DNA of 64,000 nucleotides, taken from positions 2,108,001-2,172,000 of the forward strand of contig CAVSGQ010000006.1 in assembly GCA_963727495.1 (NCBI GenBank). The letters run 5' to 3'. Of this stretch, positions 8,990-17,119 are shown piece by piece. Position 1 is the first letter of the stretch. Every line of letters begins with the position of its first letter. A program made the position numbers and the translations under genes. The stretch comes from Actinophytocola sp963727495. Its GTDB lineage: Bacteria > Actinomycetota > Actinomycetes > Mycobacteriales > Pseudonocardiaceae. The notes beneath the pieces were generated by a model. It was not told where the DNA came from. It worked only from the letters and a program-made list of their open reading frames with translations, and made no database searches.

Positions 8990-9699
8990 CCCCGGCCGCG
9001 ACCCGGGCCGACGTGTGTGCCGCGGCGTGCGCCGACCTGTTCCGCGACGACGGCGAGATCCTGGCCAGCCCCATGGGGTTGCTGCCGTCGCTGGGAGCCC
9101 GGCTGGCGCGGTTGACCTTCGCGCCGGACCTGCTGCTCTCCGACGGCGAGGCGACGCTGCTCGACCCGTCCGGCACCGCCGAGGGCTGGCTGCCGTACCG
9201 GGCGGTGTTCGACGTGGTCGCGCACGGCAGCCGGCACGTGGTGATGGGCGCGAACCAGCTGGACCGGCACGGCAACCAGAACATCTCCTGCATCGGCCCG
9301 CACGAGCGGCCCGAGCGGCAGCTGCTGGGCTTCCGGGGGGCGCCGGGCAACACGGTCAACCACCGGACGAGCTACTGGGTGCCGCGCCACTCGCCGCGGG
9401 TGTTCGTGTCCGATGTGGACGTCGTGTCCGGGGTCGGCTACGACCGGGCCGGCGGGCCGTACCACGACGTGCACCGGGTGGTGACGAACCTGGCGGTGCT
9501 CGACTTCGGCGGGCCGTCGCGGTCGATGCGGCTGGTGTCGGTGCACCCCGGCGTGTCGGTCGCCGAGGTGGTCGAGCAGACCGGGTTCCCGCTCGACGTG
9601 AACGGCGTGGCCACCACGCGGACGCCCTCGGCCGACGAGCTGGCGCTGCTGTCGTCCCTGGACCCGGACGGGCGGCGGGCGCGGGAGGTGCGGTCATGA
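8986..9699 (+). CDS. ipdB: COCHEA-CoA hydrolase subunit IpdB
   Basis: 237-residue beta subunit of the IpdAB ring-C hydrolase. It shows the segments DDGEILASPMGLLPSLGARL, LLLSDGEATLL, GANQLDRHGNQNISCIG and NHRTSYWVPRHSPRVF. The class I CoA-transferase fold places the active-site Glu near the N-terminal third; LSDGEA is a plausible site but I cannot confirm it. ATG 8986 overlaps the ipdA stop by 4 bp and its own stop overlaps ipdC. Confidence 0.88.
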   Translation: MTPAATRADVCAAACADLFRDDGEILASPMGLLPSLGARLARLTFAPDLLLSDGEATLLDPSGTAEGWLPYRAVFDVVAHGSRHVVMGANQLDRHGNQNISCIGPHERPERQLLGFRGAPGNTVNHRTSYWVPRHSPRVFVSDVDVVSGVGYDRAGGPYHDVHRVVTNLAVLDFGGPSRSMRLVSVHPGVSVAEVVEQTGFPLDVNGVATTRTPSADELALLSSLDPDGRRAREVRS

Positions 9700-10736
9700 G
9701 GACGGCGCTGACCGAGCTGGTCGGGGTGCGGCACCCGGTGGTGCAGACCGGGATGGGCTGGGTGGCCGGGCCGCGGCTGGTCTCGGCGGTGGCCGCCGCC
9801 GGGGGCCTGGGCATCCTGGCGTCGGCCACGATGACGCTGGACGAGCTGGTCTCGGCGGTGCGCGAGGTGCGGTCGCGGACGGCCGAGCCGTTCGGGGTGA
9901 ACCTGCGCGCGGACGCGGCCGACGCGGCCGAGCGGGTGCGGCTGCTCGTCGACGAGGGCGTGCGGGTGGCGTCGTTCGCGCTGGCCCCGTCGCCGTCGCT
10001 GATCGCCACCCTGAAGGACGCCGGGGTCGTGGTGATCCCGTCGGTGGGCGCGGTGCGGCACGCGGAGAAGGTGGCCGGCTGGGGCGCGGACGCGGTGATC
10101 GTGCAGGGCGGCGAGGGCGGCGGCCACACCGGCAGCGTGGCGACGACGCTGCTGCTGCCGTCGGTGGTGGACGCCGTGGACATCCCGGTGATCGCGGCGG
10201 GCGGGTTCTTCGACGGCCGCGGGCTGGTGGCGGCGCTGGCCTACGGTGCCGCGGGCGTGGCGATGGGCACCCGGTTCCTGCTGACGGAGGAGAGCACGGT
10301 GCCGCGGGCGGTGAAGGAGGCCTACCTGTCGCGGGGCCTGGACGGGACGGTGGTGACCACCGGCGTGGACGGCCTGCCGCACCGGGTGCTGCGCACCGAC
10401 CTCGTCGACGCGCTCGAGCACGCCGGCCGGGTGCGCGGCCTGGCCCGGGCGGTGCGCAACGCCTCCCGCTTCCGCCGGCTGACCGGCCTGTCCTGGCCGG
10501 CGATGATCCGCGAGGGCCTGGCCATGCGCCACGGCCGCACGCTGTCCTGGTCCCAGGTGATCATGGCCGCCAACACGCCGATGCTGCTGCGCGCGGGCCT
10601 GGTCGAGGGCCGCACCGACACCGGCGTGCTCGCCGCGGGCCAGGTCGTCGGCGCCATCGACGACCTCCCCACCTGCGAGGCGCTCATCACCGCCGTCGTC
10701 GACGACGCCACCGAGATCATCGCCAACCTGCCCTGA
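9696..10736 (+). CDS. ipdC: Flavin-dependent 5-OH-HIC-CoA reductase IpdC (nitronate monooxygenase-like)
   Basis: 346-residue FMN TIM barrel of the nitronate monooxygenase / enoyl reductase II type. It begins ELVGVRHPVVQTGMGWVAG and contains PFGVNLRAD, VVVIPSVGAV, GADAVIVQGGEGGGHTG and VIAAGGFFDGRGLVAAL, which form the FMN phosphate site. In the steroid pathway IpdC works just before ring D opening. It is the last gene of the echA20-ipdABC operon and is convergent with the WS/DGAT gene 10 bp downstream. Confidence 0.87.
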   Translation: MRTALTELVGVRHPVVQTGMGWVAGPRLVSAVAAAGGLGILASATMTLDELVSAVREVRSRTAEPFGVNLRADAADAAERVRLLVDEGVRVASFALAPSPSLIATLKDAGVVVIPSVGAVRHAEKVAGWGADAVIVQGGEGGGHTGSVATTLLLPSVVDAVDIPVIAAGGFFDGRGLVAALAYGAAGVAMGTRFLLTEESTVPRAVKEAYLSRGLDGTVVTTGVDGLPHRVLRTDLVDALEHAGRVRGLARAVRNASRFRRLTGLSWPAMIREGLAMRHGRTLSWSQVIMAANTPMLLRAGLVEGRTDTGVLAAGQVVGAIDDLPTCEALITAVVDDATEIIANLP

Positions 10737-10746
10737 CCTCGCGGGG

Positions 10747-12114
10747 CTACGCGGTCGCTTTTTCCAGGTCCTGGAGGGACTCCTCGAGCAGGGCGAGGAG
10801 GCGCTGGAGGTGGGGGACGGTCCGGCGGCAGCCGGTGAGGCCGAACTCCAGGCTGCCCGCGTAGCTCGTCACCGTGATGTTCAGGGCCTGGCCCTCGTAC
10901 GGGATCGACAGCGGGTACACGCCCTGCATGCGGGCGCCGTTCCAGTACAGCGGCTCGCGCGGGCCCGGCACGTTCGAGATCAGCACGTTGAAGCCCGGCG
11001 GGGTCAGCGTGGTCAGGCCCGGGATCGTGCCGATCGCCAGCGGTACCAACGGGATCGCGCTCAGCGCGGTGATCTGCAGCCGGCTCATGCCGTGGTAGAC
11101 GGCCTTGCCCTTCAGCATCGACTCGTGGATCGTCGCCAGGCGGGACGCCGCGTCCGGGTCGTCGGTGGCCATGTTGCACAGGATCAGGCCGACCGCGTTG
11201 CCGCCGAGGGACGACTCCGACCGCGCGCGCAGCGACATCGGCACGGCGGCCACCAGGGGGCGGTCCGGCAGCGCGCCCAGGTCGAGCATGTACCGCCGCA
11301 GCGCGCCGGCGCACATCGCCAGCATCACGTCGTTCATCGTGGCGCCCGCCGCCCGGCCGACGGCCTTGACCCGCTCCAGCGGCCAGCCCTGCGCGGCGAA
11401 CCGGCGGGCTCCGGTGATCGGCACGTTGAACATCGACTTCGGCGCCTGGAACGCGAGCGTCGCCGACTGCTCGCGGAACGCCTCGTTCACCACCTTCGCC
11501 GCCGCCCCGCCCAGCCCGACGACGTCCTTGACCAGCCGGCCGGCCGCGGTGAACGGGTCGACCTCCGCCGAGCGGCGCGGCTTGTCGAACACGTTGGTCC
11601 GCACCCGCGGCGACCACGGCGGCCGCACGCCCATCTCGTCCGGGTCCTCCGACAGCGAGCTCTGGATCAGCCGCAGCGCCGACACGCCGTCGAGCAGCGC
11701 GTGGTGGATCTTGCTGTAGGCCGCGAACCTGTTGCCCTGCAAGCCCTCCACGACCGTGAACTCCCACATCGGCCGGTGCCGGTCGAGCAGCGTGCCGTGC
11801 AGCCGGGACACCAGCTCCAGCAGCTCGCGGACCCGGCCCGGCCGGGGCAGCCCGGAATGCCGCACGTGGTACTCGATGTCGAGGTTGTCGTCGTTGGACC
11901 AGGCGAACTGGCCGACGCTGCCGACCGGGCCGCGCGGGCGGCGGCGGAACAGCGGCCGCACGTCGGCCAGCGCGAGCAGCTCGCGGTGGAAGTCGCTCAC
12001 GTAGTCCGGGCCGGCGCCGTCGGGCAGCTCGAACAGCTGCAGCCCACCGACGTGCATGGGGTGTTCCCGCGACTCGGCGAGCAGGAACATCGAGTCCGTC
12101 ACCGGCATCAGCAC
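10747..12114 (-). CDS. Wax ester synthase / diacylglycerol acyltransferase (WS/DGAT)
   Basis: 455 residues with the two-lobed WS/DGAT fold. The catalytic motif HHALLDG (HHxxxDG) lies near residue 138, with the N-terminal MPVTDSMFLLAES and the C-terminal VLISNVPGPREPLYWNG characteristic of bacterial members. It transfers acyl groups from acyl-CoA to diacylglycerol or fatty alcohol, making storage lipid. Its place between ipdC and ipdF suggests sterol-derived acyl-CoA or propionyl-CoA overflow may be routed to storage; this is inference. It is transcribed on the minus strand apart from its neighbours. Confidence 0.88.
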   Translation of the reverse strand: MLMPVTDSMFLLAESREHPMHVGGLQLFELPDGAGPDYVSDFHRELLALADVRPLFRRRPRGPVGSVGQFAWSNDDNLDIEYHVRHSGLPRPGRVRELLELVSRLHGTLLDRHRPMWEFTVVEGLQGNRFAAYSKIHHALLDGVSALRLIQSSLSEDPDEMGVRPPWSPRVRTNVFDKPRRSAEVDPFTAAGRLVKDVVGLGGAAAKVVNEAFREQSATLAFQAPKSMFNVPITGARRFAAQGWPLERVKAVGRAAGATMNDVMLAMCAGALRRYMLDLGALPDRPLVAAVPMSLRARSESSLGGNAVGLILCNMATDDPDAASRLATIHESMLKGKAVYHGMSRLQITALSAIPLVPLAIGTIPGLTTLTPPGFNVLISNVPGPREPLYWNGARMQGVYPLSIPYEGQALNITVTSYAGSLEFGLTGCRRTVPHLQRLLALLEESLQDLEKATA

Positions 12115-12189
12115 AGTGCCGCCTCCCCGGAATTGTGGCTGGGTGCCGTCACGGTACCCCGGAGGTTCCGGTGATCGACACCGCAGCCG

Positions 12190-12966
12190 TCACGGATGCT
12201 GGCTGCTGACCGCGATGACCTCGCCGGTGAGGTAGGACGCGTAGTCGCTGGCCAGGAACGCCATCACGGTCGCCACCTCCCACGGCTGCGCGGCCCGGCC
12301 GAACGCCTCCCGGCCGGCCAGCTCGGTCAGCAGCTCCTCGCTGGTCACCTTCGCCAGGAACGGGTGCGCGGCCAGGCTCGGCGCCACCGCGTTCACCCGG
12401 ATGCCGTGCCCGGCCACGTCCTTGGCCGCGCACCGGGTCAGCGCCATCACGCCCGCCTTCGCCGCGGCGTAGTGCGCCTGCCCCTGCTGCGCCCGCCAGC
12501 CGACCACCGACGCGTTGTTCACCACCGCGCCGCCGCCGCCCTGCTCGACCAGCTGCCGCAGCGCCGCGCGGGTGCAGCGGAACGTCCCGTTCAGCGTCAC
12601 GTCGAGCACCCGCCCCCACTCGTCGTCGGTCATCTCCAGCACCGACGCCGTGCCGCCCAGCCCGGCGTTGTTGATCATCACGTCGAGCCGGCCGAAGTGC
12701 TCGACCGCGCCCGCGACCAGCGCCCGCACCGCCGCCTCGTCGGTGACGTCGCAGGGGATCGCGTGCACCGCGTCCCCGAACGACGCGGCCAGCTCCGACA
12801 GGCCGGCGGCCAGGCGGCGCTCGTGGTGGTCGCTGACCACCACGAGCGCGCCCTCCTCCAGGCACCGGCGGGCCGCGGCGGAGCCGATGCCGGTGCCGGC
12901 GGCCGCGGTGACCACGACGACCTTGCCGGCCAGCAGGTCGCGGCCGGCGGGGTAGGAGGGGATCAC
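12190..12966 (-). CDS. ipdF: Short-chain dehydrogenase IpdF (steroid C/D-ring catabolism)
   Basis: 258-residue classical SDR: cofactor loop TAAAGTGIGSAAARR, NNAGLGG, catalytic Ser in NNASVVGW, YAAAKAG (YxxxK), and the ending FLASDYASYLTGEVIAVSSQHP region. The segments match mycobacterial IpdF, which interconverts 5-oxo and 5-hydroxy HIP-CoA compounds. GTG 12966 overlaps the fadE30 stop (GTGA). The fadE30-ipdF order is the same as in M. tuberculosis. Confidence 0.88.
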   Translation of the reverse strand: MIPSYPAGRDLLAGKVVVVTAAAGTGIGSAAARRCLEEGALVVVSDHHERRLAAGLSELAASFGDAVHAIPCDVTDEAAVRALVAGAVEHFGRLDVMINNAGLGGTASVLEMTDDEWGRVLDVTLNGTFRCTRAALRQLVEQGGGGAVVNNASVVGWRAQQGQAHYAAAKAGVMALTRCAAKDVAGHGIRVNAVAPSLAAHPFLAKVTSEELLTELAGREAFGRAAQPWEVATVMAFLASDYASYLTGEVIAVSSQHP

Positions 12967-14105
12967 GGGCGGGCCTCCCGGGGCAGGCCGAGCACCCGCT
13001 CGGCGATGATGTTGCGCTGGATCTCGTTGGAGCCGCCGTAGATCGTGTCCGCCCGGCTGAACAGGTACAACCGCTGCCAGTCGGACAGCTCGCCGTCCGG
13101 CGCGGCCAGCCCCGCCGCGCCCAGCACGTCCATCGCCAGCTCGCCCAGCGACCGGTGCCAGGTGGCCCAGACGAGCTTGGTCACCGACGCCTCGCCGGCC
13201 GTGCCGCCGATGGTGCGCAGCGCGTGCGAGCGCATCACCTCCAGGCCCAGCCGGGCCCGGGCCAGCCGTTCGCGCAGCAGCGGGTCGTCGAGCGCGCCCG
13301 ACCCCCGCGCCACCTCGACCAGCGCGTCCAGCTCGCGGCGGAAGCCGACCTGCTGGCCGAGCGTCGCCGCGCCGCGTTCGAACTCCAGGGTCCGCATGGC
13401 CACCGTCCAGCCGCCGCCGACCTCGCCGACGACCAGGTCGCGGGCGGTGCGCGCGCCGTCGAAGAACACCTCGTTGAACTCCGAGCCGCCGGTCAGTTGC
13501 TCAATGGGACGCACCTGGACACCGGGCTGATCCATCGGCACCAGCAGGTAGGACAGGCCGGCGTGGCGCGTCGAACCGGGCTCGGTTCGGGCGAGCACGA
13601 AGCACCACTGCGCCACGTGCGCGAGCGAGGTCCACACCTTCTGCCCGTCGATCACCCACTCGTCCCCGTCGAGCGTCGCGGACGTCGACACCGAGGCGAG
13701 GTCCGAGCCCGCGCCCGGCTCCGAGTAGCCCTGGCACCACAGCTCCTCGACCGCCCGGATCCTCGGCAGGAAGCGGGCCTGCTGTCCGGGCGTGCCCAGC
13801 GCGATCAGCGTGGGGCCGAGCAGTTCCTCGCCGAAGTGGTTCACCCGGGCCGGCGCGCCGGAGGCGGCGTACTCCTCGTGGAAGACCACGCGGTGGTCGA
13901 GGTCCAGGCCGCGCCCGCCGTGCTCCTCGGGCCACCCCAGGCAGGTCCAGCCCGCGGCCGCCAGGTGCCGGTCCCAGGCCAGCCGCTCCTCGAACGCCTC
14001 GTGCTCGCGGCCGGGGCCACCCTGCCCGCGCAGGCCGGCGAACTCGCCGGTCAGGTTGCCGGCGAGCCAGTCGCGCACCGTCGCGCGGAACTCCGCGAGC
14101 GTCAT
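12963..14105 (-). CDS. fadE30: Acyl-CoA dehydrogenase FadE30
   Basis: 380 residues. FadE30 starts beta-oxidation of the propionate side chain left on the C/D-ring fragment (HIP-CoA type). Landmarks: GWPEEHGGRGLDLDHR, the FAD/substrate segments CQGYSEPGAGSDLAS and DGQKVWTSLAH, LVVGEVGGGWTVAM, and the C-terminal IYGGSNEIQRNIIAERVLGLPRE. Agreement with M. tuberculosis FadE30 is strong through the whole chain. It is divergent from the ech operon, and the 41-bp spacer carries the palindromic operator at 14119-14136. Confidence 0.9.
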   Translation of the reverse strand: MTLAEFRATVRDWLAGNLTGEFAGLRGQGGPGREHEAFEERLAWDRHLAAAGWTCLGWPEEHGGRGLDLDHRVVFHEEYAASGAPARVNHFGEELLGPTLIALGTPGQQARFLPRIRAVEELWCQGYSEPGAGSDLASVSTSATLDGDEWVIDGQKVWTSLAHVAQWCFVLARTEPGSTRHAGLSYLLVPMDQPGVQVRPIEQLTGGSEFNEVFFDGARTARDLVVGEVGGGWTVAMRTLEFERGAATLGQQVGFRRELDALVEVARGSGALDDPLLRERLARARLGLEVMRSHALRTIGGTAGEASVTKLVWATWHRSLGELAMDVLGAAGLAAPDGELSDWQRLYLFSRADTIYGGSNEIQRNIIAERVLGLPREARP

Positions 14106-14118
14106 GAGGTGTTAGCCT

Positions 14119-14136
14119 ACCAAGCAATTGCTTTGG
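14119..14136. promoter_or_regulatory. Palindromic operator between fadE30 and ech (KstR2-like)
   Basis: ACCAAGCAATTGCTTTGG, the second copy of the palindrome seen at 7391-7412. It lies in the 41-bp gap between divergent genes and overlaps the GGAGG ribosome-binding region of the plus-strand gene, so one bound repressor could close both directions. Confidence 0.7.
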
Positions 14137-14146
14137 AGGTGGTCCC

Positions 14147-15043
14147 GTGAGCGGAAGCGACGGGGCGGGTGGCGACGGAGCGGGGCGAACCATGAACACC
14201 GCGGCCGAGGAGGTCGTCCGCTACGAGGTCGCCGGGCCCGTGGCCACGGTGACGATGAACCGCCCGGAGTACCGCAACGCGCAGAACTCGGCGATGACCT
14301 ACGCCCTGGACGCGGCGTTCACCCGCGCCGTGGACGACGACGAGGTCGCGGTCATCGTGCTGGCCGGCGCCGGCAAGCACTTCTCCGCCGGGCACGACAT
14401 CGGCACCCCGGGCCGGGACGTGGACACGACCTTCGAGCGCAGGGCCGTGCTGTGGTGGGACCACGTCGGCAAGCCGGGCGGTGATCAGCGCTACGCCCGG
14501 GAGATGGAGGTCTACCTCGGCATGTGCCGGCGGTGGCGGGAGATCCCCAAGCCGACGATCGCGATGGTGCACGGCGCGTGCATCGCGGGCGGGCTGATGC
14601 TCGCCTGGGTGTGCGACCTGATCGTGGCCGCCGACGACGCGTTCTTCGCCGACCCGGTGGTGCGCATGGGGATCCCGGGCGTGGAGTACTTCGCGCACCC
14701 GTGGGTGCTCGGACCTCGCGCGGCCAAGGAGTTCCTGTTCACCGGCGACCGGTTCGACGCCCGCCGCGCGCTGGAGCTGGGCATGGTCAACCGGGTGGTT
14801 CCGCGCGAGTCGCTGCGCGAGGAGACCGAGGTGATCGCCGGGCGGATCGCGCGGATGCCGCGGTTCGGGCTCGCGCTCACCAAGCGCGCGGTGAACCAGG
14901 CGGAGGACCAGATGGGCCTGCGGTCCGGAATGGACTCCGTGTTCGGCCTGCACCACTTCGCGCACGCGCACAACGCCGAGACGTCGACCGACGCGCTCGG
15001 CGGCCTGGACGCCCGAGCGATGAGGGATGCCGGTGGATCTTGA
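14147..15043 (+). CDS. Enoyl-CoA hydratase/isomerase (EchA13-like)
   Basis: 298-residue crotonase-family protein. GTG 14147 is preceded by GGAGG at 8-bp spacing; an internal ATG at 14192 is an alternative that would remove 15 low-complexity residues. Oxyanion-hole segments LAGAGKHFSAGHDIG and HGACIAGGLMLAWVCD are clear; the chain is longer than usual, with an insert after HDIG. The following genes are a large and a small acyl-CoA dehydrogenase. As I recall, echA13-fadE17-fadE18 have the same order in M. tuberculosis (Mce3R regulon). The substrate is probably a steroid-derived enoyl-CoA. Confidence 0.78.
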   Translation: MSGSDGAGGDGAGRTMNTAAEEVVRYEVAGPVATVTMNRPEYRNAQNSAMTYALDAAFTRAVDDDEVAVIVLAGAGKHFSAGHDIGTPGRDVDTTFERRAVLWWDHVGKPGGDQRYAREMEVYLGMCRRWREIPKPTIAMVHGACIAGGLMLAWVCDLIVAADDAFFADPVVRMGIPGVEYFAHPWVLGPRAAKEFLFTGDRFDARRALELGMVNRVVPRESLREETEVIAGRIARMPRFGLALTKRAVNQAEDQMGLRSGMDSVFGLHHFAHAHNAETSTDALGGLDARAMRDAGGS

Positions 15044-16163
15044 CCTGCCGCCGCTGGTGGTGGAGTTCCGCGACGAGGTGCGGGCCTGGCTCGCGGCGAA
15101 CGTGCCGCAGCACCCGCTGCCGCCGATGGACACGCCCGAGGGCTTCGAGCCGCACCGTGACTGGGAGCGCCGGCTGGCCGGAGCCCGGCTCTCCGCGGTG
15201 ACCTGGCCCGCCGAGTACGGCGGGCGGGACGCCTCGCTGCTGGAGTGGCTGGTCTTCGAGGAGGAGTACTACGCCGCGGGCGCCCCCGCCCGGGTCGGCC
15301 AGAACGGCATCGCGCTGCTCGGCTCGACGCTGCTCGCGCTCGGCACGCCCGAGCAGCGCGCCCGGATCCTGCCGAGGATGGCGCGGGCCGACGACATCTG
15401 GGCGCAGGCCTGGTCGGAGCCGGAGGCGGGCTCGGACCTGGCCGCGGTGCGCAGCCGGGCGGTGCGCGCCGACGGCGGCTGGCTGCTGTCCGGGCAGAAG
15501 ACGTGGTCGTCGCGGGGCGCGTTCGCGGACCGCGCGTTCGGGCTGTTCCGCAGCGACCCGGCCGCCGGGCGGCACCGCGGGCTGACCTACCTGATGTTCG
15601 ACCTGCGCGCGGACGGGGTGACCGTGCGGCCGATCCCGCAGCTGGACGGCACGCCCGGGTTCGCCGAGCTGTTCCTCGACGAGGTGTTCGTGCCGGACGC
15701 CGACGTGATCGGCGAGCCGGGCGACGGGTGGCGGGTCGCGATGAGCACCGCCGGCAACGAGCGCGGGCTGACGCTGCGCAGCCCCGGCCGGTTCACCGCG
15801 GCGGCCGGGCGGCTGCTGCGGCTGTGGCACGAGCGCCCCGACCCCGCCGCGCGTGACCGCGTGGTGGACGCCTGGATCGGCGCGCGGGCCTACCACCTGT
15901 ACACGCTGGGCACGGTCAGCCGGCTCGCCGAGGGCGGCAGCCTGGGCGCGGAGTCCAGCGTCAACAAGCTGTTCTGGTCCGAGCTGGACATCGCGCTGCA
16001 CGAGACGGCACTGGACCTGCTCGGCCCGGACGGGGAGCTCGGGTCGGACTGGCTCGGCGGCTACCTGTTCTCGCTGGCCGGCCCGATCTACGCGGGTACC
16101 AACGAGATCCAGCGCAACGTCGTCGCCGAGCGGCTGCTCGGCCTGCCCCGAGGTGACCGATGA
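15027..16163 (+). CDS. Acyl-CoA dehydrogenase, large-type subunit (FadE17-like)
   Basis: 378 residues: VTWPAEYGGRDASLLEWLVF, QAWSEPEAGSDLAAVRS (FAD-binding), SGQKTWSSRGAFADRAFG, GEPGDGWRVAMSTAG and the C-terminal IYAGTNEIQRNVVAERLLGL. It overlaps the hydratase gene by 17 bp and the next, shorter dehydrogenase by 4 bp. Operonic long/short dehydrogenase pairs in mycobacteria form alpha2beta2 heterotetramers with a wide pocket for steroid CoA esters; the same is expected here. FadE17 is proposed from gene order. Confidence 0.82.
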   Translation: MPVDLDLPPLVVEFRDEVRAWLAANVPQHPLPPMDTPEGFEPHRDWERRLAGARLSAVTWPAEYGGRDASLLEWLVFEEEYYAAGAPARVGQNGIALLGSTLLALGTPEQRARILPRMARADDIWAQAWSEPEAGSDLAAVRSRAVRADGGWLLSGQKTWSSRGAFADRAFGLFRSDPAAGRHRGLTYLMFDLRADGVTVRPIPQLDGTPGFAELFLDEVFVPDADVIGEPGDGWRVAMSTAGNERGLTLRSPGRFTAAAGRLLRLWHERPDPAARDRVVDAWIGARAYHLYTLGTVSRLAEGGSLGAESSVNKLFWSELDIALHETALDLLGPDGELGSDWLGGYLFSLAGPIYAGTNEIQRNVVAERLLGLPRGDR

Positions 16164-17119
16164 GGTTCGCGCCGGACACCGAGCAGCGCCAGCTCGCCGC
16201 CAGCGTGCACGACCTGCTGGCCGACGCGGACACCCCGGCGGTGGCGCGCGCGTGGGCCGCCGGGTCGTCCGCTCCCGGGCTGGACCTGGTGGCGCGGCTG
16301 GCGAAGGTCGGCGTCACCGCGCTCGCCGTGCCGGAGCACCTCGGCGGGCTCGGCGCCGGCCCGGTCGAGCTGGCGGTGACCTTCGAGCAGCTGGGCCGCC
16401 ACGCGGCGCCCGGCCCGCTGGTGGAGTCGTTCGCGGTGGTCCCCGCGCTGCTCGGCGGGTTGCCGGACGCCGGGCGGTGGCTGGACGGCCTGGTGGCGGG
16501 CGAGCGGCTGGCGACGGTCGCGATGCCGCCGCACGTGCCCTACGCGCTCGACGCCGACGTCGCGACCCCGTTCGCCGTCCTGGACGGCACCGTCCACACG
16601 GGAGTCACGGGCGCCCGGCGGCCGTCGGTGGACGGCGCGCGGCGGCTGTTCGAGGTGCGCCCGGGCGAGGCGCTCGGCGCCGCCGGGGCCGCGTTCGACC
16701 TCGGGGTGCTGTGCTGCGCGGCACAGCTGGTCGGGCTCGGCCGCGGCATGCTCGAGATGGCGAGCGCGTACGTGGTGGCGCGCCGGCAGTTCGGCCGCGC
16801 GGTCGGCGAGTTCCAGGCGGTCAAGCACCACCTCGCCGGCGTGCACGTGGCGCTGGAACTGGCCCGCCCGCTGGTGCACGGCGCCGCGGTCACGCTCACC
16901 CGGCGGGACGTCTCGGCCGCACGGGTCGCCGCCGCGGACGCCGCCTACCGGGCGGCGCGGGCGTCGCTGCAGGTGCACGGCGCGGTCGGCTACACCCTCG
17001 AGTACGACCTCGGGCTGTGGCTGACCAAGGCGCGCGCGCTGCGGTCGGCGTGGGGAACCCAGTCCTGGCACCGGGACCGGGTGCTGCGCGCGCTCGCTAG
17101 CGAGCGTCCGAGTCGATGA
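16160..17119 (+). CDS. Acyl-CoA dehydrogenase, short-type subunit (FadE18-like)
   Basis: 319 residues, shorter than normal acyl-CoA dehydrogenases and more divergent, as is typical of the second subunit of steroid heterotetramers. Recognisable parts are VPEHLGGLGAGPVEL, the ARRQFGRAVGEFQAVKHHLA helix and the C-terminal HGAVGYTLEYDLGLWLTKA. The ATG at 16160 overlaps the upstream TGA, so stoichiometric synthesis with the large subunit is likely. Its last 23 bp overlap the convergent kinase gene. Confidence 0.8.
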   Translation: MRFAPDTEQRQLAASVHDLLADADTPAVARAWAAGSSAPGLDLVARLAKVGVTALAVPEHLGGLGAGPVELAVTFEQLGRHAAPGPLVESFAVVPALLGGLPDAGRWLDGLVAGERLATVAMPPHVPYALDADVATPFAVLDGTVHTGVTGARRPSVDGARRLFEVRPGEALGAAGAAFDLGVLCCAAQLVGLGRGMLEMASAYVVARRQFGRAVGEFQAVKHHLAGVHVALELARPLVHGAAVTLTRRDVSAARVAAADAAYRAARASLQVHGAVGYTLEYDLGLWLTKARALRSAWGTQSWHRDRVLRALASERPSR

